Assembly (NCBI GenBank): GCA_031002005.1
Contig: CM061919.1
Coordinates: 11,913,687 to 11,977,686, forward strand
DNA: 64,000 nt
Origin: Vandiemenella viatica
Taxonomy: Eukaryota; Arthropoda; Insecta; Orthoptera; Morabidae
Direction of reading: 5' to 3'
In this document: in pieces, positions 57,578 to 64,000 of the stretch
How the letters are laid out: every line of letters begins with the position of its first letter
How positions within the stretch are numbered: position 1 is the stretch's first letter
Position numbers and translations under genes: made by a program
Notes under the pieces: model-generated
Seen by the model: only the letters and a program-made list of their open reading frames with translations
Databases searched by the model: none
Told to the model about the DNA's origin: nothing

Positions 57578-57737
57578 GTATTATCTTGGTTCTCCGGGTG
57601 GAGCCTCGTCGATATATTTAAACCTAACGTTTCTGCCATCGTTCTGTGACAGAGGATGATGAAAGTCACAGAACGATGGCAGAAACGTTAGGTTTAAATA
57701 TATCGACGAGGCTCCACGCGGAGGACCAAGATAATAC
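57578..57737. repeat. Long inverted repeat, 73-bp arms, 14-nt loop
   Basis: The arms 57578-57650 and 57665-57737 are complementary at 71 of 73 positions, separated by AGAGGATGATGAAA. The right arm includes GGCAGAAACGTTAGGTTTAA and CGACGAGGCTCC. A transcript would fold into one long hairpin. Confidence 0.93.
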
Positions 57738-58044
57738 AGGTATGATTCTGCCAATAGCTTGTTTGGAGACTGCAAACTCGAGTACGAGTCTCCTGCTGCC
57801 ACGAATCACAGCTAAGCGTTCTTCCGCACTTATGGCCTTTCTAAATGTTGTGTCTTGTCTCTCAATCCTATTCCTGACACTATAGTAAATTGAGAATCAT
57901 CAGGTGACATTCTTGTAAAGTATTTTTAAGTTGCCATTTGTTTCTTCTCCTATTTTTTTAATAGTAAAGCGTTGCACATCTCTTGAAACATTTTTTTTTC
58001 CCGCCACCATCGCTTTCTCCGTTTCTTGTTAGAGGAGTGTAACA

Positions 58045-59196
58045 AATATGCGGTTAACCATTACAGTGTACTCAACATCTATCCTTTTCTTTGCAGATGA
58101 CATTAAGATTTTCAAGAAAATCGTTACTCGAGATGACTGCTTAGATCTTCAGAATTGCTTAAAAGCTATTGTGAAATGGTGTCAACAAAACAGTATGCAA
58201 CTTAATGTTAATAAATGTTCCTGCATTACTTTTCACCGCACTAAATCGGCATTACATTTTGAATATGAAATGGAAAATCAGCTACTGAATCGCTGCCCAA
58301 CTGTAAGAGACCTAGGAGTTCTTCTGATGTACAATCTCAGTCCAGAAGAACATGTCCACAACATATGTGCCAAGGCCTCCAAGTGCCTAGGCTTACTGGC
58401 ACGCACTTCCTGATTTATTAATAATATCCAGACACTCAGACTCTTGTACTGTGCCCATGTCAGACCCATACTTGAGTATTGCAGCGTTGTATGGTCGCCT
58501 CATCAGATCACACTAATTCAACACATTCAGAATCTTCAAAATAAGTTCTTAAGGCTTATAGGTTGTCGCATGGGCTTTCATTACAAAGACGTTCCGTTGG
58601 TTGCTGTTGGAACTTACCTTGGCCTCCATCCTTTGGAGACGGAATGTTCATGGTGTCCTTTTTCTGCATAAACTAATCTCAGGTGTTATAGACTGCCCTT
58701 AAATTCTCAGACATGTATATTTTCGTTGTCCGTCTGGTACACGGTTGAGAGAACTATTTGGTCGTAGACATCTGCGCACAAACTATGAGGCTAGCAGTGC
58801 CATAGAACGGATTCAGAGACTAGGTAACAGAATACCTCCTGAACTTGATTTTTTCATTGACAGTGCTGCTGTTTTCAAGCAAGTACTCATACGTGAGTGG
58901 AGTCAGCAATGATGGGCTTAGTCACGGTCTATTATTCCCTGTAATAATTTTTAGTTTTTTTGTAGTTTTATGTTGAGTCTTATTATTAGTTTTAGAATAA
59001 TTAATAATTTTCTTCTGTGTAATTGTTTTTCTAGTTTTAATAATATAAAACTATACTTGCTATTTTTTGTTATCTTCTTGTTTTCACTGTAACTAAATTG
59101 TTCATAAATAGTGGTAATTGTGTTTAATAAGTAGCTATCATAAGATATATTAATGTAAAATGGTTTTTCCGTTGGAATAAATAAATAAATAAAAAA
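58045..59196 (+). mobile_element. Jockey-like LINE, 5'-truncated copy
   Basis: It starts just before the RT active site and ends in GGAATAAATAAATAAATAAAAAACA (59174-59198), a (TAAA)n/poly-A type tail. The family is distinct from the CR1/L2-like copies by sequence and tail. Confidence 0.85.
58060..58912 (+). pseudogene. Jockey-like reverse transcriptase C-terminus
   Basis: ILFFADDIKIFKK (58081, motif C with both Asp) is followed by LQNCLKAIVKWCQQNSMQLN, VRDLGVLL, HVHNICAKASKCLGLL, then LLYCAHVRPILEYCSVVWSP (58441) and FLRLIGCRMG. After frameshifts come TRLRELFGRRHLRTNYEASS and the end SQQ with TGA near 58910. Stops at 58411 and 58669 plus one or two shifts inactivate it. The order and the ending match Jockey-clade ORF2 C-termini. 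Confidence 0.85.
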
Positions 59197-59770
59197 CAGA
59201 TTCTGTTCCCTGTTCGTGCCGCACGGGGTCGGAACACAGTGGCTCATTGCTCATGCGGGGCGTGGCCGTGTGCCCCTTCTTCTCGGTCCGCATGCTCATT
59301 ATGGGCGAATCCTAAAGTGAATACGCGGCCTTACGGGACGGTAATATAGTTCATCATTCCTAACTTCACTGGTACGACGTATGCGTGGTTGTCATTAATC
59401 TGCTGATAGCATGGTATCAAAGTGACACCACTCATGAGACCATAGACTATGTTACTTCAAAACAGTAGCTTGTCTGCACTGCAGTTCGCAAAGTTTGGAA
59501 CAGAATGCAAGTCCGAAACTCAATTATTGCTGCGAACGAATGAATGTTTGGTATGGAATGCCAGTGCTATAAACTGCTTTCTCCCATGAAGGCTACAACG
59601 GCATCCTTCTTACTGCTTGATATTTACGACGGTCAACCCGAACATCATGCAGATGTGAAGACTCGGTGATTTATAGTGGAAATTAACAAATTCAAATGTT
59701 CGGTTATAATATCAACATTGCTGCACTCTTATTCCGAATCCACATTTGCTTCCGGTCTCTCGTGATCCAT
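59197..59770. other. Unassigned spacer
   Basis: GC-richer than average near 59215-59330; no gene or repeat end is recognised. Confidence 0.35.
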
Positions 59771-60108
59771 TTAATTTAATTTAATTTTAATTGCAATGGA
59801 GCACAGGCTCCGGTGGCAATTTCACTACACACCCATCTTCCCCCTATCCTGCACCTACATACATTTGCCCTCTACAAATTTTATCTTTAAATTCTTTCAA
59901 AGTTTTCGGTAAATTATTCATCATTTCTCTTGGTAACTCATTCCAATCCCTGACACCCTTACCTAAAAAAGAGAATCTTCCCACACCCTTGTGCCTGAAA
60001 TCAAGTCCCAGCTTGTGGTCATGGTCATCTTTTCCCTTCCATGCACTACTTTTCATACCTATTGCAATATCTTTCCATGCCTCATCGCCAGTATATGCCC
60101 TGTACAGC
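59771..60108 (-). mobile_element. LINE copy 6, 3' end only
   Basis: The tail (AATTT)n lies at 59771-59790 on the plus strand, then the standard 3' end. The minus frame 60056-59844 gives MKSSAWKGKDDHDHK, KGVGRFSFLGKGVRDWNELP and CRGQM. It is truncated at GCCCTGTACA (60108). It is very close to copies 3 and 4. Confidence 0.9.
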
Positions 60109-60329
60109 TAGCATTAAACACGCGATTTGGGTTTTCTCATCCGACCCTCTTAAATCTCAAGATTTATTGGTGGAATAGCCACTCTGACAATTTTCTCCAC
60201 GTCTCTATTCACAGTACGATACTTCTGTCACGTTGTATTGACACCTAGTTTCCAGATAACGAGATCCGGTCATCCATCCCTCTTTTCCGCTGGCCAGGAA
60301 TCCCTTTACGAACAATGGAATTTTGTGCG

Positions 60330-60835
60330 GCATTCCAAATGCACATGCGTGGCTGCTCGAAAGTGATGACTTACTTGTTCATGTCGAACATTGGGTTTGT
60401 GTCCTGTTCATGGATGAGTCTTGGTTTAGCCTGGAGATTGATTGTCAGCGTCTGTCATCTTTCGCTTCCTTGTGACACAGTACGATCCTGGCAATATCGT
60501 GGAAAGTTACTGACATGGTGGCGCCAATGTTCTCTAGGGATACTCTGACGACTGCGGTATATAGGGATCACATCCTGAAGCAGTATGTGCAGCATTGCAC
60601 AAAGGGCTGGGGATCGATTGTTTGCAACTTAAAGACATCAGTGACTAGCTTGCTCCCTGCACCACTTAAATCCTTTCAGACATAGACCGAAAGATTGCAT
60701 CTGTAAGACCGCTATCACGAACCGTTGTTGACTTATTATAATAGGCTCTTCTCCAACAATGGGATGCTTTACCGGCAACCATGTTGGGCAGCCTGATTGT
60801 CAGTATGGGGATCCGTAACGTATTTGTATAGCCTA
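60330..60835 (+). pseudogene. Tc1-like transposase remnant
   Basis: VLFMDESWFSLEID (about 60400) holds the first catalytic Asp region (MDES). VRSWQYRGK follows, and after several frame changes a C-terminal block LLQQWDALPATMLGSLIVSM (60740-60800), the W-D-x-x-P-x-x-x-x-x-x-L-x-x-SM signature of Tc1-like transposases. The second Asp block (QDNA...) is not recognisable. Inverted repeats were not located. It is independent of the Tc1 remnant at 38100 and of opposite orientation. Confidence 0.6.
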
Positions 60836-60960
60836 GGATTGTTGATATTTTAAAAAATATAGGATTTTTGATATATCGATATTTAAAAAAATAATAATAT
60901 CAGATTCGATATATCAAAGAAAAAGTATCGATATATCGACCCTATTATATAAAAACAATG
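60833..60960. mobile_element. Possible hAT end with TATCGATA repeats
   Basis: TAGGATTGTTGATATTTTAA followed by repeated GATATATCGATAT words resembles hAT ends of the TAGGGTTG...CGATATATCGATA type. The other end was not identified. Confidence 0.35.
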
Positions 60961-61091
60961 TTACAAAAACAAATCATTTTAAAAAAGGGCGAAGTCTTGT
61001 ATCTATTTAATGATGAAGAGTTGTGAGATATTTTTCTGAATCAAGTTTTCATTTTCTGAAAAAAAATGGTTTTTCATGACGTTACGGAAAA

Positions 61092-61111
61092 ATATATATA
61101 TATATATATAT
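61092..61111. repeat. (AT)n microsatellite
   Basis: Ten AT dinucleotides followed by a T run. Confidence 0.95.
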
Positions 61112-62070
61112 TTTTTTTAAATTGTGATTTAGCCATTATGCTACTACTTTACTAAAAGGAAAGGCATAATGTTTATGATTTACTCAAAGACTTGTGAATC
61201 CTGAAAGAGCACCGAGGGAAATCTTGGCTTTTGTGAGTTTAAAAGCTCAATAATGCAACATTGTAGAGGCATTTATTTAGGTTGATGTTCTATTATCAGA
61301 GTTTGCATAGTGACTAAGTCACTTTTTTTTTACAAGTATTGTTTCATGTGGAATTTAATTTCTTTTTGTAGGTTGATAGCTTATTCTGAGTCTTCTTACT
61401 TTTTTGGACCAAATGTTTGCACCTTAGCAAAGATTGTGTATCACAATTTATCAATAATCCTGCTTACATGTCAAAATACTTTCCTCGACAACGCACGCTC
61501 ATTTAAAACAACGGGCTCGAGTCCGATTCGTTCTGTGCGAGCGACGGCGTGTCTGCATTATTACCATCGGTGTAGGACTACCAATAACTTCCAAATTAAA
61601 TGTAGTAACAAAGTAAAATTAATTGTGTTTTTTATGCTCCTGATCTTCGTGCAAAACTGAAATTTAAGGCAAATAGCCTCATCAAGAAGAAAGCAATTAA
61701 CCTACAAATTTTCTCTAAGACGTTTCAGCTTTTAGATTGGCATTGAAAAAACACAGGAACTTTTCTTATACTGTGGGGATGAAACCAAGTATGTGTACCA
61801 AATTACCATTTTCTAGGACAACTGGATGTTGCATAGAATTATGATGAGAGAATGTCATAGTCATTTAAAAGAGTTTCAGATCCAAAAAAGTTCCAAACTA
61901 AGGTGGTGAATGAAGTAAAATTTTGCACCAAAACTCATGTCAGAAACTTCATTGGACATACTTTTCAAGAGCATGAACTCATGTTTTTCCCTTTGTTTCT
62001 TCTACTATGATATTGCTTTGCAAATGGGTAACCCTTAACCATATTACAATTTTTTAAAGCTGAGATTCTA
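61112..62070. other. Unassigned spacer
   Basis: A 116-codon frame at 61310-61660 has no recognisable motif. No repeat ends are seen. Confidence 0.3.
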
Positions 62071-62309
62071 GGTGGAATGCAGGATTTAGGGCGAGGGGTG
62101 GGGGCAAACCGGGGTACTTGCTCTGGGCGATGACTTGAGGGGTGGGGGGCGGCAAAATCGTGTCCAACAATACGTTTGGCAAACAGTTAAAGTGGCGACA
62201 TCAATGCGTTTGACCAACAATCAAGGAGGCGATTCTCGGGGTCTGGCTGATTGAAGAGGCGGCAATCTCAGTTTTTCCCTGGCTTGGAAAAATCCTAGAG
62301 CCGCTACTG
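62071..62309. mobile_element. hAT MITE, 0.24 kb (CAGTGGCGGATCTAGG family)
   Basis: The right end AATCCTAGAGCCGCTACTG (to 62309) and the left GGTGGAATGCAGGATTTAGG resemble the ends of the 50872-54160 element. GGCGGCAA/GGGGCAAACC runs lie inside. The left end has a small insertion and no duplication is evident. Confidence 0.6.
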
Positions 62310-62694
62310 TCAAGGCAGTTCCTTTGGCGTTAACAAATTGTTTTTTAAAGGCACCAATCTATAATAAGTTTTTAGCAAAGCGCTTTGTAAAGGCAATCCA
62401 AAAGTGGTAGATTCTTTTTTTAAATTTCTTATCTAAATAAATTCGTAAGTGATATAACAAAACTGGCTGTGACATAATTTTGGAGCTCAATATTTCTCGT
62501 TTGGTATGGAACAAGAAGCGTATCCAATTCGCGCGAAATATTTAACTATGGAGTGCCAGATACAGGCTGATAATTTGCGGGACATTTCTGGGTCTAAAAA
62601 ATATTTTAGCGGTATGTTTAAAGAGTGAACAAAAATGCAAATTAATTAAAAAAATTATTTTAGGTAAATATGCTATCTAACGAATATATAGCAC

Positions 62695-63000
62695 CTCTTT
62701 TAAGTTTATTAATTAAACTATGGTAGAGAGTCAACATCAGGTATTATGAATCAAAAGGAAAAATACTAAACTTAAAACAAAAATTGACCACCTCATTAGG
62801 AAATTTTTACTTTGGTACAAAATCAACATCGGGTATTATCAATCAAAATCTCAAAAATATTAAACAAAAACTGAACACTTCTGTCAGGCTCATTAATTAA
62901 AAATTAGGCAGAAAATCAACATCAGGTTTTATCAACAAATAAAAAAAATTAGCATCTATCTTTTGCTAAAGCAAAATCAACATCAATCAAAATAGATCTT
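62695..63000. repeat. Degenerate tandem repeat, about 92-bp unit
   Basis: TCAACATCAGGTATTAT-like cores start at 62731, 62823, 62916 and 62976, each preceded by an AATTAA or TTAGG plus GGTA/GGCA segment. Spacings are 92, 93 and 60. Confidence 0.7.
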
Positions 63001-63102
63001 AATCAACTACTTTTAAAATATTTATTACTAGATTTTGCCATTTTCATAAATATTTCTCCGTCACTGCTTTGCGAAACTGATAAAATTTCTCAGCAAGAGT
63101 CT

Positions 63103-63342
63103 TCAAAATTGATTGAGTTTGCAGTTCAGCCTTGATCGAATCCATGAACGTTCTGTTTGGCTCTTATTTAATAAATTATTCAACGGGCTAAAACTTGTCT
63201 CGTAAAAGTAATTGCTTGTTGGAATTGAAAAAACAAAACCAACTATTTTTTTAATATTCAAAATAATTAAAAACGCTTGTTCTAAAGAAATTGGCCCAGA
63301 TTTTATCGTTTGGAAAGTCTTTTGGAAGGACCTGAAAAACAC
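63103..63342 (-). pseudogene. hAT transposase C-terminal fragment
   Basis: The minus frame gives LEQAFLIILNIKKIVGFVFS, then IPTSNYFYETSFSPLNNLLN and KSQTERSWIRSRLNCKLNQF. The IP-x-SN-x-x-x-E-x-x-FS-x-x-N motif, with a following R-x-x-x-x-x-x-x-L-x-x-K-L-N, is the hAT dimerisation block. The expected E-R before FS reads ET. Only the last 80 codons survive, so the element is an internal-deletion derivative. Confidence 0.6.
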
Positions 63343-63793
63343 GTTTCAGACATGTGAACTCTGTATAAAGGGAGTTAATGTTAACTGCATCTAGAATTTT
63401 AAAAGTCCCAGAAAATTCAAAGAGTATTTTCCTGTCAGTTTCAATTCCTCTGATTTAAGGGACATTCCATCCTCCCGCTGCGAGCATGGGATACTTGGCT
63501 TGGCCTCATGGCCACCGTGGTGAACTGAGTTTGAGAAAAAAACTAGTATACGGAAATTCCGGGACAGTCACGCATAATTCCTGGACACGAGATCAGACAC
63601 AAAATTCCGGGACATTCCCGGATTTTCCGGCTATCTGGCAACCCTACCCATACCTGGTACATTACGATTAGTTTCTTAATGGTAATACTTTTGCATCGAT
63701 TGAAGACAGATTTTAAAAACTTTTCAAATTGTCCAGACAAAAATTCTAATGAATATTGAATGAGTTATTTTACCTTCGTTTTTAACTTCTCCA

Positions 63794-63863
63794 CAGGCCC
63801 GCCGCTAGCTGTTTGAGCGCCCGCGTGCAATAGCGATTATGCCGCCCCCTGTCCAACTACAGC
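63794..63863. mobile_element. hAT end (CAGGCCCGCCGCTAG type), left end only
   Basis: CAGGCCCGCCGCTAGC followed by GCCCGCG and GCCGCCCCC resembles a G/C-rich hAT left end. The rest lies beyond, or is interrupted by, the next element. Confidence 0.4.
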
Positions 63864-64000
63864 CAATGGTGGATCTAGGAAATTTCCGAAACGGGTCAAA
63901 AAACTGTGAGATTGCCGCCCCCATTGTTGCGACACACCTAGAATGGCGTCCAAGGTGGCTGCTAAAATTTGGAACCGCCTTGATATGAATTATTTTTTAG
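63864..64000. mobile_element. hAT element, left end, continues past window
   Basis: CAATGGTGGATCTAGG matches the left end of the 50872 element (CAGTGGCGGATCTAGG) at 14 of 16 positions and is followed by the same FGGGGCAAA-type region (CGAAACGGGTCAAAA) and GCCGCCCCC. Confidence 0.65.

Larger units (their letters stand above)
62549..63646 (-). mobile_element. hAT element, 1.1 kb (GGGTTGCCAGATA ends)
   Basis: Left GGAGTGCCAGATACAGGCTG, with CGGGACATTTCTGG beyond, is the inverted counterpart of right CCGGATTTTCCGGCTATCTG, GCAACCC. A transposase C-terminal remnant lies inside on the minus strand. Flanking duplications are not evident. Confidence 0.55.

Noticed and set aside
57647..57700. Hammerhead ribozyme in the palindrome loop region
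   Set aside because: A TGATGA and a GAAACGTT are present, but the first box lacks its C and the flanking bases do not close a proper stem II.
56885..59330. Harbinger element bounded by GC-rich segments around the MADF fragment
   Set aside because: The two GC-rich segments show only scattered similarity and no TTA/TAA duplication could be fixed.
62731..62990. CRISPR-like array from repeated TCAACATC cores
   Set aside because: Units are degenerate and the intervals are related to each other, so it is a tandem repeat, not repeat-spacer.

Overview
The window is nuclear DNA from an animal, most likely an arthropod and probably an insect with a large, repeat-rich genome. The reasons are AT-rich spacers, spliced exons, mariner and Tc1 transposons, an insect-type DUF4817 helix-turn-helix transposase family, several tRNA-derived SINE families, and LINE, Penelope-like, hAT and PIF/Harbinger elements. 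I cannot name the species. I see no bacterial operons, CRISPR array, rRNA or intact tRNA gene. Nearly everything recognisable is transposon sequence, much of it nested, and all transposase and reverse transcriptase genes are broken.

Layout. 1-3240 is the right part of an autonomous hAT element (BED finger exon, intron, catalytic region, dimerisation domain), frameshifted and interrupted by a 260-bp hAT MITE. Its right end lies inside LINE copy 1 (3241-10868; ORF1 esterase tail, endonuclease, reverse transcriptase). That copy is in turn split at reverse transcriptase motif A by a 4.3-kb hAT element (5403-9719), which holds a MULE-like element with an embedded SINE and a Harbinger-like element. 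11360-13925 is an inverted copy of the same LINE with a 328-bp hAT MITE inside. 14772-15675 is another hAT element, followed by a Penelope-like element interrupted by a Jockey-like LINE fragment (15676-16930). 17545-19825 is the best LINE copy. 20656-21410 is a hAT element with a perfect internal hairpin.

25102-29646 is a deeply nested block: a hAT element of the same end-family as the first one, containing a Harbinger-type element, which contains a mariner-like element coding for only a DUF4817 N-terminal domain, plus another inverted-repeat element and a SINE. Three short LINE 3' ends lie at 30413, 31092 and 59771. 33421-34394 is a Harbinger-type element immediately upstream of the one region that looks like host coding sequence: exon 34512-34730 and a phase-compatible terminal exon 40292-40459 with stop and AATAAA, together an unrecognised 128-residue protein. 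A second possible host exon is an acidic, serine-rich, phase-symmetric cassette at 44797-45030. Tc1, mariner, RTE-like and Jockey-like remnants and many SINEs fill the intervals. 50872-54160 is a hAT element that carries a second copy of the MULE-like family. 57578-57737 is a 73-bp-arm inverted repeat with a 14-nt loop.

The genes do not form a pathway. What holds the region together is insertion order: target-site duplications let much of the history be read directly, and the two MULE-like copies share the same internal SINE. The most useful leads are the small host gene, the MULE-like family with 9-bp duplications, the decayed hammerhead-like motif of the Penelope element, and the long palindrome.
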